Shown: positions 9,631 to 19,469, counted from the first letter of the stretch. The stretch: 64,000 nt of DNA from CAVWSM01 sp963757805 (GCA_963757805.1 CAVWSM010000006.1:124001-188000), one strand, 5' to 3'. Notes: a model not told the origin generated them from the letters alone. Translations and numbers: made by a program.

Positions 9631-10831
9631 ATGAGCGACCACAACAACAGCCCCCGCGGGGTGGCCGAGCCGGCCATCGACATCGGCGACAGCTACGTCT
9701 TCCCCAGCCCGTCCCGGCCGGGCCAGCTGGTGCTCGTCATGACCGTCTTCCCCAACGCTCAGCCGGGAGCGCTGTTCTCGGACGCCGCCAGCTACCGGTT
9801 CCGCGTCCGACCCGTGACCATCCCGGCCAGCGGCCCCGGCTCGCGCTTCGAGGTCGGCACGGATGAGTACGACATCACCTGCACGTTCGCGGCGCCGGTG
9901 ACGACGGACGGCGCCGGGAACTCTGTGCAGGAGGGCATGTGCCACGCTCCCGAACGGTGCCACGGTCTCCTTCCGCGTCAACGACGAGCAGGGCGCCGAG
10001 GCGCCCGGCGCGCGCGTCTTCGCCGGGCTGCGCATGGACCCGCTCTTCAACGACTCCACCGGCGTACGTCGAAACGCTCGGGACCCGGCGGCTCGCCTTC
10101 CAGGCGAACGGCACCAACGGGGCCGATGGATGGGACATCCTGGGCATCGTCGTCGAGCTCGACGTCGCCACGATGCTCGGGCGAGCGCCGGGAACGCTGT
10201 TCGCCGTCGCCGCGGAAACGGTCACGGCCGGCAAGTTCCCGGTGCGCCTGGACCGGTTCGGGCGTGCCTTTGTGAAGGGCCAGATGCTCGGCGAGCTCGG
10301 AGCCGACACGGTCAATCGCGACCTCGACCTTCGTGAGCTCTGGAACCAGGAAGACCCCTTCGAGCTGGCGCCGAACTACCTCGGCGCCTATCGCGCCCGG
10401 CTGAACGCCAACCTGGCCGTCATGGACGGCATCGACGGAAAGATCGACTGGCCCTGCAGCCGGATGGGACCCACCCGCTGACCGAGCTGTACCTGGGCGA
10501 CTACCAGGTCGTGGACGTCGCGAAGCCGTACGCCGAGGACAGCTACCTCGAGATCGAGCAGGCGCTGCTGCAGGGCCGCGCGCACGCGACCTCCGGTGGC
10601 CGGTCGCTCAACGACGACGCGGGCGACACGAATCTCACGTTCGTCATCACGGGCGGGAATGGCCCGCGCATCAGCGACGGTGTCGACCAGGCGACCGTGC
10701 GAGCGTCGGACAGCTTCCCCTACCTGGCGCCGCCGAATCCCGACCCGGCCGTCGCCGGCAGGGCCCTGGCCCCCTCCAAGGTCGCCGACCAACTCGCCTT
10801 TCTCCAAGCAGCCGGTCTGGCGAGCCGCTGA
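9631..10831 (+). CDS. DUF4331-family protein, three frameshifts
   Basis: The product (about 400 aa when read through) begins MSDHNNSPRGV and carries the features of DUF4331 proteins: an early DIGDSYVFPSP strand, a central FAGLRMDPLFND (residues after about 125), GWDILGIVVELDV, and a C-terminal SFPYLAPPNPDP block. Shifts occur near 9945, 10060 and 10455, two of them gains of a base. A strong AAGGAGG site at 9618-9624 supports the ATG at 9631. There is no obvious signal peptide. Function of the family is not known; the product is predicted to be a beta-rich globular protein. A TPR gene follows on the same strand, and the pair is probably one unit. Confidence 0.75.
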
Positions 10832-10842
10832 GCAGCCTGAAG

Positions 10843-10865
10843 GCCCGGGGGAGCAATCCCCGGGC
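10843..10865 (+). terminator. GC-rich hairpin between DUF4331 and TPR genes
   Basis: GCCCGGGG at 10843-10850 and CCCCGGGC at 10858-10865 form a perfect 8-bp stem with a 7-nt loop just after the DUF4331 stop codon. No T-tract follows, and the next gene begins 22 nt later with its own ribosome-binding site. It may be a weak terminator, a processing site, or a 3' stabiliser that sets unequal amounts of the two proteins. Confidence 0.5.
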
Positions 10866-10886
10866 TCGACGGGAGGAGATTCATTG

Positions 10887-11908
10887 ATGAGCGGACAGCG
10901 GGCCTGTGACGACGGCGGGGGTCATCGCCGTCGGGAACCTCGAGGCGCGGATCGACGGTCAAGTCTCACGAGCGACGGGGGGACGGCTCACCGTCGGCGA
11001 GCGCGTCGAGCTGGTCGAGTTGATCGCGCTTGCGGGGCCACGTGCTGGGCCGCATTGCCGACGCCGAGCGGGCCGCGGCGATGGCGGACGAGCTCGTCGG
11101 CCAGGTGCCGAGCGACGCCCGGTCCTTCGTGGCGCGCGCCAGGACGAGGGGCGTCTTCCACCGGTTCGCGTCGGCCCTGACGGACCTCGACACCGCGGCC
11201 GCCTTGGGGGGCGACCGCGTCGACCTCGACGCGGAGCGCGCCGCGATCTATCAGGCGCTCGGACGCTACGACGAGGCGCTCGCGATCCGTCGACTGGCCG
11301 TTGACAGTCATGCTGACTTCAGCGCGCTGGCAGCTCTCGCAGGGGTCTACGGCGAGCGCGGCGAGATGGACGAGGCGGAGCGCTGGTTCAGGGCGGCGAC
11401 ACGTTGCTACCGCGGCACCTCGCCGTTCCCGCTGGCGATGCTGGAGTTCCAACGCGGCCAGCTGTGGATGGAGCACGACGATCTCCGCCGTGCCCGCGCC
11501 TGGTGCGATGCGGCGGTCCGCCGGCTTCCGGCCTACGTCCCCGCGCAGGGCCACCTAGCCGAACTCGACGCTGCCCTGGGGGAGACGGCGGCGGCCATCG
11601 CCCGCCTTCGGCCGCTGGCGCTCGCATCCGACGATCCCGATTACGCGACGCAGCTCGCCCGCATCCTGGGCGACGCCGGCCAAGCCGAGGAGGCGCAGAC
11701 CTGGCGTGGCAAGGCGGAAGCCCGCTATGACGAATTGCTCGCGCGTCACCACGATGCGTTCGCCGATCATGCCGCCGAATTCTGGCTCACGATCGGCGGC
11801 GATCCCGAGCGAGCGCTCTGGCTCGCGCGGCAGAATCTTTCACTCCGCCAGACCCCTCGTGCCCGCGCGCTCGTGCGCCGCTCGAGGTCCCTTGTGACCA
11901 TCTCTTGA
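10887..11908 (+). CDS. Tetratricopeptide-repeat protein next to DUF4331, two frameshifts
   Basis: ATG at 10887 follows a good GGGAGGAG site at 10871-10878. Reading MSGQRACDDG and then shifting in the G run near 10917, and again near 11033, yields about 340 aa of TPR-like helix pairs: DLDAERAAIYQALGRYDEALAI, DFSALAALAGVYGERGEMDEAERWF, PFPLAMLEFQRGQLWMEHDDL and others, about seven repeats. The protein lacks a signal peptide or membrane helix and ends at 11908. Its placement directly after the DUF4331 gene suggests that the TPR protein is a partner or chaperone for that product; this is inference. Both shifts are gains of one base, consistent with sequencing error. Confidence 0.7.
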
Positions 11909-11966
11909 TTAATAGACACAGGCGGGAGTTACCGGCCCCGACTCCCTCGATCTGACTGAGGCCGGC

Positions 11967-12923
11967 TCAGTGCTCGTCGCGTGTCCGCGCTTCGGAACGG
12001 GGCAGTCGTTCCCGGAGATCGGGCGGTGTTATCTCGAGCAGCTGCTCCGGCCGCATCGGCAGGTCGAGCAGGCTCAACTTTGCGTAGCTTCGGCGCGCGT
12101 GGAGTCCTGAGTCGAGCCGCAGAACCTGGCCTGCCTCGATTATGTAGGCCAGGTCGAGGGCCGCAGTCCCCGTGACTGGCTGACCGGGATTGCCGTCGAG
12201 TCGCAGTTGGGCGCCGCCCGAGTCATGCGGAACATGGAGCGACACGACGTCCTCGACGCCGAGTACGAGCGCCCGGCTGATGCCCGACATGGGGGCCACC
12301 GGTGTGATGACCATCGCGGCTGCAAGGGGGGATACTAGTGGCCCTCCCGCCGCGTAGTTGTAGGCCGTCGAACCCGCCGGAGTCGAGACAACGAGCGCAT
12401 CGCATCGGTAATAGCCGTACGGCGCCCCGCCAACCGACAGGTCGACCGTGACGACGGCTCCGTGCACGGGCCCGGCAAGCACAACGTCGTTGAACGCGAC
12501 CTCGTCAACCGGCTCGGCATTCGTCTCATCGGTGCGCGAGACACGGATCATGCCGTAGGGCTCGATCGAGTACGAGCCACGCACGAGCTGGGCCAGCGCA
12601 TCCGACAGCCCATCCGGCGAGATCTCGATCAGGAAGCCAAGGTGGCCGTGGTTGACACCGAGCACCGGCACCGGACGTTTCCACACCAGGCGCATTGCGC
12701 CAAGCATGGTGCCGTCGCCACCCAGACTCACGATGCCAGTCACGGTCTCGACAAACACGCGGTCGTCAACGCACGGGACAGCAGTCTTGACTCGTTGCCT
12801 GTCGATGTTGCGAGCAACAACTGTGACGCCTTGCTGACCGGCCCAATCGGCGATGGTCTGGACCGAGTCATCAACAGTCTTTGTCGGGTGCAGGACCAGT
12901 CCGAGGTTTGTTGCCACGCCCAC
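11967..12923 (-). CDS. nadK: NAD kinase
   Basis: ATP-dependent NAD+ kinase (318 aa), the source of NADP+. The nucleotide-binding GGDGTMLGA occurs at 68-76, the N-D pair of the NAD site lies in AFNDVVLAG (about 143-151), and the second signature VVSTPAGSTAYNYAAGGP follows. The C-terminal beta domain with LRLDGNPGQ is present. Start is a GTG at 12923, with a second in-frame GTG two codons later; no ribosome-binding site clearly separates them. In many actinomycetes nadK lies beside recN and argR; here it is flanked by the TPR gene and an ECF sigma gene, so the local order is rearranged. Confidence 0.88.
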   Translation of the reverse strand: MGVATNLGLVLHPTKTVDDSVQTIADWAGQQGVTVVARNIDRQRVKTAVPCVDDRVFVETVTGIVSLGGDGTMLGAMRLVWKRPVPVLGVNHGHLGFLIEISPDGLSDALAQLVRGSYSIEPYGMIRVSRTDETNAEPVDEVAFNDVVLAGPVHGAVVTVDLSVGGAPYGYYRCDALVVSTPAGSTAYNYAAGGPLVSPLAAAMVITPVAPMSGISRALVLGVEDVVSLHVPHDSGGAQLRLDGNPGQPVTGTAALDLAYIIEAGQVLRLDSGLHARRSYAKLSLLDLPMRPEQLLEITPPDLRERLPRSEARTRDEH

Positions 12924-12958
12924 ACGACGAGCCTAGCCGGGCTGGCTACAGCGGTTTG

Positions 12959-14251
12959 TCAACGTGCATCCGGGAGCACTACTTGCCGAGGTCTTCGGCG
13001 GACACGGTGCAGGAACTCCTGCTCAACGGCATTGTCGGTGCGAGCGATTGCCGCGTCGTACGCCGCCGCCGCCTCGGCGTCACGGCCGAGCCGGCGCAGC
13101 AGGTCGGCGCGGATCGCGTGGAAGAGGTAAAAGCTGTCGAGGTCAAGCTTGTCCACGATGCGCAGCGCCGCTTGCGGCCCTTCCACCTCGGCCACCGCGA
13201 CAGCTCGGTTGAGCTTGACGACCGGCGAAGGCGTCATCGCGAGCAACTGGTCGTACAGCTGCAGGATCTGCGACCAGTCCGTCTCGCCCGCCGTTGCGGC
13301 ATCGGTGTGCACGGCCTGGATCGCCGCTTGGATCTGGTACGGCCCAGGCTGGTTGCGCCGCAGGCAAGCTCGTACGATCGCCTGCCCCTCCGCGATGAGA
13401 TCGCGGTTCCACCGCGTGCGGTCCTGTTCGGCGAGCCGTAACAGGTCGCCGTCCGGGGTGACGCGGGTCTCCCGCCGCGACTCGATCAGCAGCATGAGCG
13501 CGAGCAACCCCATGACCTCGGGCTCGTCGGGCATGAGCTCGGCGAGCAGCCGCCCCAGCCGGATCGCCTCCGCGCAGAGGTCATCGCGGACAAGGCCCTC
13601 GCCCGAGCTCGCCGCGTACCCCTCGTTGAAGATGAGGTAGACCACGGCGAGCACGGATCGGAGCCGGTCCGGCAGGTCCGCATCCTCAGGGATGCGGTAG
13701 GGAATGTGGGCGTCGCGGATTTTCCCCTTGGCGCGGACTAGGCGCTGGGCCATGGTCGGCTCGGCGACCAGGAACGCCCGCGCGATCTCGGCCGTCGTCA
13801 GGCCACCGAGCAGCTTGAGCGTCAGCGCGACCTGGGATGCGCGAGCGAGCGCCGGGTGGCAGCAGGTGAAGATCAGCCGGAGCCGGTCGTCGCGCACCGG
13901 GCCCTCCTCGGGTGGCTGCTCGGCGGCGTGCAGCAGCGCGGCCTGGGCCTGCCGGTCCTGCCTGGACGCCTCCCGGCGCAGATGGTCGATCGCTCGGTTG
14001 CGGGCGGTCGTGATGATCCAGCCGGCGGGACTCGGCGGGATCCCGGTCGCCGGCCACCGCTGCACCGCCGCGGCGAACGCCTCCTGCACCGCGTCCTCGG
14101 CGATGTCGATGTCGCCGAACGTACGGACGAGAGAGGCGACCGCGCGGCCGTACTCGTCGGCGTACACCCGCGCGATGTCTGCGGCGGCTACCCCTGGAAC
14201 GGCCGCACCTCGATCGGGAGAGTGGTGATCTCGGCAAGCCGGCGAGCCCAT
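12959..14251 (-). CDS. ECF sigma factor with C-terminal TPR-like extension (ECF42 type)
   Basis: A 430-residue RNA polymerase sigma factor. Region 2 is seen at about residues 30-90 (RTFGDIDIAEDAVQEAFAAA, then IITTARNRAIDHLRRE), region 4 at about 130-180 (LTLKLLGGLTTAEIARAF), and a 230-residue helical C-terminal extension contains the family motif VYLIFNEGYAASSG. This architecture defines the ECF42 group, in which the extension is needed for activity in place of an anti-sigma factor. The DGPF-protein gene directly upstream overlaps it, the usual partner of this group. Start ATG at 14251 lies inside that partner gene; no good internal start precedes the conserved ADIARVYADEYG. Confidence 0.88.
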   Translation of the reverse strand: MGSPACRDHHSPDRGAAVPGVAAADIARVYADEYGRAVASLVRTFGDIDIAEDAVQEAFAAAVQRWPATGIPPSPAGWIITTARNRAIDHLRREASRQDRQAQAALLHAAEQPPEEGPVRDDRLRLIFTCCHPALARASQVALTLKLLGGLTTAEIARAFLVAEPTMAQRLVRAKGKIRDAHIPYRIPEDADLPDRLRSVLAVVYLIFNEGYAASSGEGLVRDDLCAEAIRLGRLLAELMPDEPEVMGLLALMLLIESRRETRVTPDGDLLRLAEQDRTRWNRDLIAEGQAIVRACLRRNQPGPYQIQAAIQAVHTDAATAGETDWSQILQLYDQLLAMTPSPVVKLNRAVAVAEVEGPQAALRIVDKLDLDSFYLFHAIRADLLRRLGRDAEAAAAYDAAIARTDNAVEQEFLHRVRRRPRQVVLPDAR

Positions 14252-14529
14252 CCCAGCGCCGCATCGAGGTCGGGGGCGGAGACGATCGTGAACCCGCCCA
14301 GGACCTCCTTGCCCTCGGCGAACGGCCCGTCGGTCAGCAGCACCTCACCGTCCTGAGCGCGCACCACCGTCGCCGTTGACGGTGGATGCAGACCGCCTGC
14401 GAAGACCCACGACCCGGCGGCCTTCATCTCGTCATTCAGCTGCTGCAGCTGCCGGTCGATCTCCTCCAAGAGGTTCGGCGGGGGAGGCGGCCCGTCAGGC
14501 TGGTAAACGCTGAGCAGGTATTGCGGCAT
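14188..14529 (-). CDS. YCII/DGPF-domain protein paired with the ECF sigma factor
   Basis: A 113-residue ferredoxin-like (YCII-related) protein: MPQYLLSVYQPDG at the N-terminus, the eponymous DGPF within VLLTDGPFAEGKEVLGGF at about 65-82, and AALGWARRLAE near the end. An AGGAGGG ribosome-binding site lies just upstream of ATG 14529. DGPF genes are typically adjacent to ECF42 sigma genes and are thought to be their regulated targets or co-factors. Here its 3' end overlaps the likely sigma start by 64 bp, implying co-translation. Enzymatic role unknown. Confidence 0.88.
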   Translation of the reverse strand: MPQYLLSVYQPDGPPPPPNLLEEIDRQLQQLNDEMKAAGSWVFAGGLHPPSTATVVRAQDGEVLLTDGPFAEGKEVLGGFTIVSAPDLDAALGWARRLAEITTLPIEVRPFQG

Positions 14530-14543
14530 CGGACCCTCCTAGG

Positions 14544-15131
14544 TCACTGCCTCTCGGCATCGTAGGTCGCGATCACCACGCCGGTGGGGGTCGTCATTGT
14601 TTGTACGAGCCGAAGCGTTGCGGTCACACCATCGGTGAACAGGCGTCGGCCGCTGCCCAAGACAAGCGGGTGGATGAGCAGCGTGTACGAGTCGACAAGG
14701 TCACGCGCCATCAGTGACGCGACCAGCTCACCGCTGCCCAGCACGACGATGTCCTTGGTCAGCTCCTGCTTCAGCGCCCCGACCGCCTTGATCACATCCC
14801 CCGACAGGAGCGCGGAGTTCCGCCAGGGGAGTGGCTCCTGCAGCGTCGTCGAGGCGACGTACTTCGTGGTCTCGTTGAGCACCTTCGCGTACTGGTTGTC
14901 CTCCGGCATGTGCGGCCACACGGAGACGAAGTCCATGTAGGTCCGCCGCCCGAGCAGTATGGCTCCGGCCCCGGGGAAGCCCTTCGCCATCGCCTCGCCT
15001 ATCGCAGCGTCGGCGTACGGCACGGCCCAGCCTCCACGATCGAATCCGCCGCGAGGGTCTTCGTCGGGCCGCGCCGGCGACTGCATCACCCCGTCGAGCG
15101 TCACGCTCTCGACCACCAACAGCCTGCCCAT
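14544..15131 (-). CDS. Dihydrofolate-reductase-like protein, RibD C-terminal domain family
   Basis: A 195-residue protein of the RibD_C/DHFR-like fold: MGRLLVVESVTLDGVMQSP, LLGRRTYMDF, DIVVLGSGELVASLMARDLVD and LVLGSGRRLF are the typical blocks of the many stand-alone family members in actinomycetes. The ATG at 15131 starts right at the first beta strand. It follows the same strand as the DGPF and sigma genes 14 bp away, so the three likely form one operon with this gene first. The family is often named dihydrofolate reductase, but real substrates are mostly unknown. Confidence 0.88.
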   Translation of the reverse strand: MGRLLVVESVTLDGVMQSPARPDEDPRGGFDRGGWAVPYADAAIGEAMAKGFPGAGAILLGRRTYMDFVSVWPHMPEDNQYAKVLNETTKYVASTTLQEPLPWRNSALLSGDVIKAVGALKQELTKDIVVLGSGELVASLMARDLVDSYTLLIHPLVLGSGRRLFTDGVTATLRLVQTMTTPTGVVIATYDAERQ

Positions 15132-15247
15132 GTCTGCCTCCTCGTCGCTCTCGGATCCTTTACTCCCTACACGAACGCGCCCCGCCGGATTCGACAGCCG
15201 CAGCCCTCTCAGCGCATTCACAGGAGCGGCAAGGCAGGCTGGACGCC

Positions 15248-15922
15248 ATGCGGGTGCTGGTGGTCGAGGACGAAGTCAGGCTGGCCGACGCGCTGCGCCG
15301 CGGGCTGGCCGCTGACGGCTTCGCCGTCGATGTGGCGTACGACGGCGAGGACGGGCTGGAAAAGGCGCGCGCGGGGTCTTACGACGCGGTCATCCTCGAC
15401 GTGATGCTGCCCAAGCTGTCCGGCTACCGCGTCTGCCGGGCGCTCCGCGCGGAGGACAACTGGGTGCCGGTGCTGATGCTCTCGGCGAAGGACGGCGAGT
15501 ACGACCAGGCCGACGGGCTCGACATCGGCGCCGACGACTACCTGACCAAGCCGTTCTCCTACGTCGTGCTGCTCGCCCGGCTGCGCGCCCTCGTGCGCCG
15601 TGGCACCCCGACGCGGCCGGCGGTGCTCTCGGCGGGTGACCTCTCGCTCGACCCGGCCAGCCGGCAGGTCGAGCGCGCAGGCGAGGAGATCCAGCTGACG
15701 GCACGGGAGTTCGCTCTCCTGGAATACCTGATGCGCCGCGCCGACGAGGTCGTACCCAAGACGGAGATCATCGAGCACGTCTGGGACGAGTTCTACGACG
15801 GTGACGCCAACGTCGTGGAGGTCTACGTCGGCTACCTGCGGCGCAAGATCGACGCGCCGTTCGGGCGACAGTCGCTGCAGACGGTGCGCGGGGCCGGCTA
15901 CCGGCTGACCGCCAATGGCTGA
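15248..15922 (+). CDS. OmpR-family response regulator
   Basis: A 224-residue two-component regulator. Receiver domain 1-115: acidic pocket E7 D8, phosphoacceptor D51 (AVILDVMLP), the conserved Ser in LMLSAKDG and Lys in YLTKPFSY. Winged-helix DNA-binding domain about 125-222 with LTAREFALLEYLMRR and TVRGAGYRL. The histidine kinase starts within its last codons (ATGGCTGA overlap), so both are translated together. The pair is divergent from the DHFR-like/sigma operon. The signal is not evident from sequence. Confidence 0.93.
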   Translation: MRVLVVEDEVRLADALRRGLAADGFAVDVAYDGEDGLEKARAGSYDAVILDVMLPKLSGYRVCRALRAEDNWVPVLMLSAKDGEYDQADGLDIGADDYLTKPFSYVVLLARLRALVRRGTPTRPAVLSAGDLSLDPASRQVERAGEEIQLTAREFALLEYLMRRADEVVPKTEIIEHVWDEFYDGDANVVEVYVGYLRRKIDAPFGRQSLQTVRGAGYRLTANG

Positions 15923-17328
15923 CCAATCGCCCGGGTGGTGGTCCCGGCTCAGCCTGCGAGCCCGGCTCACCATCGTGTCGACGGTCGTGCTGGCGGTCGG
16001 GCTCGTCGCCGGCACCGCACTCATCCTCACCGCGCTGGAGCGCGGCCTCACCGGCAGCCTCGACGACGTCGCCCGCCAGCGCGGCCAGGACGTCGCGCGG
16101 CTCATCGACACCGGCAACCTGCCCGACCCCGTGCCGGTCAGCGGCGGCACCGCGGGCATCCAGGTGGTCGACTCCCAACAGCGGGTGCGGGCCGCCTCGC
16201 CCGGCGGCGACCACCTCGTACCCATCCTCGAGCCGGCCGACGTCGAGCGCGCCAGGGCGGGGGAGGCCGTACGGCTCGACGGCGCGCGGCTCGGCATCGA
16301 CGACACGCTTCGCGTGGTGGGGGTGCGCGCAGGGACGGCAGACGACCCGCTGACCGTGCTGGTCGCGTCGTCGCTGTTCGAGGCGGACCGGACCGTACGG
16401 TTCGTGCGGCTCGTACTTCTCATCGCGACCCCGTTGCTCCTTGCGGCGCTGGCGACCTTGTCGTGGCTGGTCATCGGCGCCGCACTGCGTCCGGTCGAGG
16501 CACTGTCGCGCGGGGCCGAGGCGGTCACCGCGGACCGCACCGGCGCGCGGCTCCCCGTGCCCGTGGCCGACGACGAGATCCATCGCCTCGCCGTGACACT
16601 CAACGGCATGCTGGCCAGGCTGCAGTCGGCCAACGAGCGGCAGCGGGAGTTCGTCGCCGATGCCGCGCACGAGCTGCGCAGCCCGCTGACCAGCGCGCGC
16701 ACCCAGCTGGAGGTCGCGCTGCGGCATGCCGACCGAGACGACTGGGAAGACACCGCGCGGGGCGTGCTGGCCGACACCGACCGGATGGCGCGACTGGTCG
16801 ACGATCTGCTGGTGCTGGCCCGCCTGGACGCCGAGCCGCCAGCCCCCGCCGCCGAGCCGGTCGACCTGGGCGAGGTGGCAGCCGCGGTGGTCGAGCGGTA
16901 CGACAACGCGCGCGTGCCGGTCACGCTGTCGTCGGCGGACGGCGCGCTGTGTGTGCGCGGTGACCAGGAGGCGCTCGCGCGGGTGCTGGTCAACCTGGTG
17001 GACAACGCGGTCCGGTTCGCCGCATCGCGCGTCGACGTCGACCGTGTCCGCGGCCGACGGTGTGGCGAGCCTGACCGTCACCGACGATGGGCCGGGCGTG
17101 CCGGAGGCTGACCGGGAGCGGGTCTTCGAGCGGTTCACCCGGCTCGACGAGTCGCGGGCCCGCGGGACGGACGACAGCGGAGCCGGGCTCGGACTAGCGA
17201 TCGTGCGCAGCATCGTCACGAACTTCGGCGGCACGATCACTCTGGAGGACGCCGCCCATGACGGTGCCGGCACGCAAGGGCTCGCGGCAGTCGTACGGCT
17301 CCCGCTCGTGCCGCCGTCCGCGCATTAG
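15915..17328 (+). CDS. Sensor histidine kinase, one frameshift near 17030
   Basis: Membrane sensor kinase of about 470 aa. First membrane helix at about 20-43, periplasmic sensor of about 110 residues, second helix at about 165-185, HAMP domain, then the H box FVADAAHELRSPLTSART. The N box (VNLVDNAVRFA) ends frame one; after a one-base shift near 17030 the G1 and G2 boxes follow (VTDDGPGVPEADRERVFERF, GAGLGLAIVRSIV). The shift lies between two conserved ATPase boxes, so a native break would abolish kinase function. I read it as a sequence error. It overlaps the response regulator gene by 8 bp and is likely its cognate partner. Confidence 0.88.
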
Positions 17329-17412
17329 AGTGAGGCCACGGCCGCACGACCATGGCGGACGGCGCGCCGGCAACGGTGCCGGTGCAGGAGCAGGGCCGGA
17401 AGGGCGATACCT

Positions 17413-18528
17413 GTGAAGGTCGGCATCCCGCGCGAGCTCAAGAACCACGAGTACCGCGTTGCGATCACTCCCGCTGGCGTCCACGAGCTCGGCCGCAACG
17501 GCCACGAGGTCTTGGTCGAGCGCGAGGCAGGTCGCGGGTCATACATCTCCGACACCGAGTTCGTCGCCGCGGGCGCGACCATCGTCGACGATCCCGATGA
17601 TCTCTGGGACGCTGCCGACCTCGTGCTCAAGGTCAAGGAGCCGGTGGCCGAGGAATATCACCGCATGCGCCGCGGGCAGGTGCTCTTCACCTATCTGCAC
17701 CTGGCCGCCTCCAAGGAATGCACGCAGGCGCTGATCGACTCTGGAATCACTGCGTTCGCGTACGAGACAGTGCAGCTGCCCGACGGATCGCTGCCGCTGC
17801 TCGCGCCGATGAGCGAGGTCGCGGGCCGCATGGCGACCCAGGTCGGCGCCCACCTGCTCGAGCGTGCCCAGGGCGGCCGCGGAGTGCTGATGGGCGGCGT
17901 GTCCGGCGTACGCGCCGCAAACGTCGTCGTGCTCGGCGCCGGCGTCTCCGGCCTCAACGCCGCCGTCATCGCGCTCGGGATGCAGTCATCCGTAACCATC
18001 CTCGATCGCAATGTCGCCAAGCTGCGCGAGGTCGACCGCATCTACCAGGGGCACGCCCAGACGGTGACCAGCAACTTGTACGAGGTCGAGCGGGCCTGCC
18101 TCGCCGCCGACCTCGTCATCGGCGCAGTGCTCGTGCCCGGCGCCAAGGCGCCCACACTGGTGAGCAACGATCTGGTGTCACGCATGAAGCCGGGCAGTGT
18201 GCTCGTCGACATCGCGGTCGACCAGGGCGGCTGCTTCGAGGACACCCGGCCGACCACGCACGCCAACCCGACGTTCCGCGTGCACGACTCGGTCTTCTAC
18301 TGCGTCACCAACATGCCCGGCGCGGTGCCCTACACGTCGACCTACGCGCTCACCAACGTCACGCTGCCGTACGCCGTCGAGCTCGCTGGCCGCGGGTGGA
18401 AGGAGGCCGCGCGCACCGATCCGGCGCTTGCGCTCGGCCTCAACACCCACGACGGCGAGATCACCTACGGCCCGGTCGGCGAGGCACACGGTGTCGAGGC
18501 GGTCGCACTCGACGAGGTGCTGCGCTGA
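17413..18528 (+). CDS. ald: Alanine dehydrogenase
   Basis: NAD-dependent L-alanine dehydrogenase, 371 aa, close to the family standard. It converts alanine to pyruvate and ammonia. Visible hallmarks: MKVGIPRELKNHEYRVAIT at the N-terminus, pyruvate-binding Lys in LVLKVKEP (about 75) and catalytic His in FTYLHLAASK (about 96), the Rossmann motif VVLGAGVSGLNAA (about 175-187) and VDQGGCFED (about 270). The start is a GTG at 17413. Its stop codon overlaps the start region of xerD, so the two share a transcript in the usual actinobacterial order. Confidence 0.95.
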   Translation: MKVGIPRELKNHEYRVAITPAGVHELGRNGHEVLVEREAGRGSYISDTEFVAAGATIVDDPDDLWDAADLVLKVKEPVAEEYHRMRRGQVLFTYLHLAASKECTQALIDSGITAFAYETVQLPDGSLPLLAPMSEVAGRMATQVGAHLLERAQGGRGVLMGGVSGVRAANVVVLGAGVSGLNAAVIALGMQSSVTILDRNVAKLREVDRIYQGHAQTVTSNLYEVERACLAADLVIGAVLVPGAKAPTLVSNDLVSRMKPGSVLVDIAVDQGGCFEDTRPTTHANPTFRVHDSVFYCVTNMPGAVPYTSTYALTNVTLPYAVELAGRGWKEAARTDPALALGLNTHDGEITYGPVGEAHGVEAVALDEVLR

Positions 18529-19469
18529 CCGCCATCACGGCGCCGCTGGGCCGGTCCATCGAGGGCTATCTCGACCATCTGTCGGTCGAGCGCGGGCTCG
18601 CCGTCAACACGTTGTCGTCGTACCGGCGGGATCTTCGGCGCTACGCGGAGTTCCTTGACTCGCAAGGGGTTTCGGCGCCTGACGAGATCGTGGAGGCGCA
18701 TGTGTCGGGGTTCCTGCGGTGGCTGCGCGAGGGAGATGCCGACCATCCGCCGCTGACATCGACATCGGCCGCGCGGTCGGTGGTGGCGGTGCGCGGCCTG
18801 CACCGTTTTCTGCTGCGGGAAGGCACGGTGGATGCCGATGCGGCCCGGGACGTACGCCCGCCGACGCCGCCGCGCCGGCTGCCCAAGGCGATCGACGTCG
18901 ACGAGGTCGTACGCATCCTGGAAGCGTCCTCGGTCGGCGGCACGCCGCTGGCACTGCGCGACAGGGCGCTGCTGGAGGTGCTCTACGGCACCGGGGCGCG
19001 GATCTCCGAGGCAGTCGGGCTCGACCTCGACGACGTGACGCTCGACGGTGCGGACGGCGCGCTGGTGCATTTGCGTGGCAAGGGGGGCAAGGAGCGGATC
19101 GTCCCAATGGGCTCGTACGCCGCTGCCGCCCTGTCTGCCTATGTCGTGCAGTCGCGACCGGGCTTGGCTGCCAAGGGGCGCGGCACGCCGGCGGTGTTCC
19201 TGAATGCGCGGGGCGGCCGGCTGACCCGCCAGGCCGCGTGGCTGGCGTTGCGTGCCGCGGCCGAGCGGGCGGGGGTCACCAAGGAGGTGTCGCCGCACAC
19301 GCTGCGCCACTCGTACGCGACGCACCTGCTCGACGGCGGCGCAGACGTCCGTGTCGTCCAGGAGCTGCTTGGGCATGCGTCGGTCACCACGACCCAGGTC
19401 TACACGCTGGTGACGGTTGACCGGCTGCGAGAGGTCTTCGCCGCCGCGCACCCGCGGGCTTTGGCCTGA
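18525..19469 (+). CDS. xerD: Site-specific tyrosine recombinase XerD
   Basis: Chromosome-dimer resolving recombinase, about 314 aa from the chosen start. The N-terminal SAM-like domain begins IEGYLDHLSVERGLAVNTLSS; the catalytic domain shows Arg in GTGARISEAVGL, Lys in LRGKGGKERIVPMG, HTLRHSYATHLLDGG, the second His in LGHASVTTTQVYT and the Tyr nucleophile in that last block. No ATG, GTG or TTG lies in frame near the expected N-terminus; the best choice is CTG at 18525, overlapping the ald stop as CTGA. This is unusual and could hide a base error. Position upstream of parA-scpAB is conserved in actinomycetes. Confidence 0.9.
   Translation: MTAITAPLGRSIEGYLDHLSVERGLAVNTLSSYRRDLRRYAEFLDSQGVSAPDEIVEAHVSGFLRWLREGDADHPPLTSTSAARSVVAVRGLHRFLLREGTVDADAARDVRPPTPPRRLPKAIDVDEVVRILEASSVGGTPLALRDRALLEVLYGTGARISEAVGLDLDDVTLDGADGALVHLRGKGGKERIVPMGSYAAAALSAYVVQSRPGLAAKGRGTPAVFLNARGGRLTRQAAWLALRAAAERAGVTKEVSPHTLRHSYATHLLDGGADVRVVQELLGHASVTTTQVYTLVTVDRLREVFAAAHPRALA

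Noticed and set aside
17718..18524. Long N-terminal extension of xerD
   Set aside because: It overlaps ald in another frame and is Arg-rich without similarity to recombinases.
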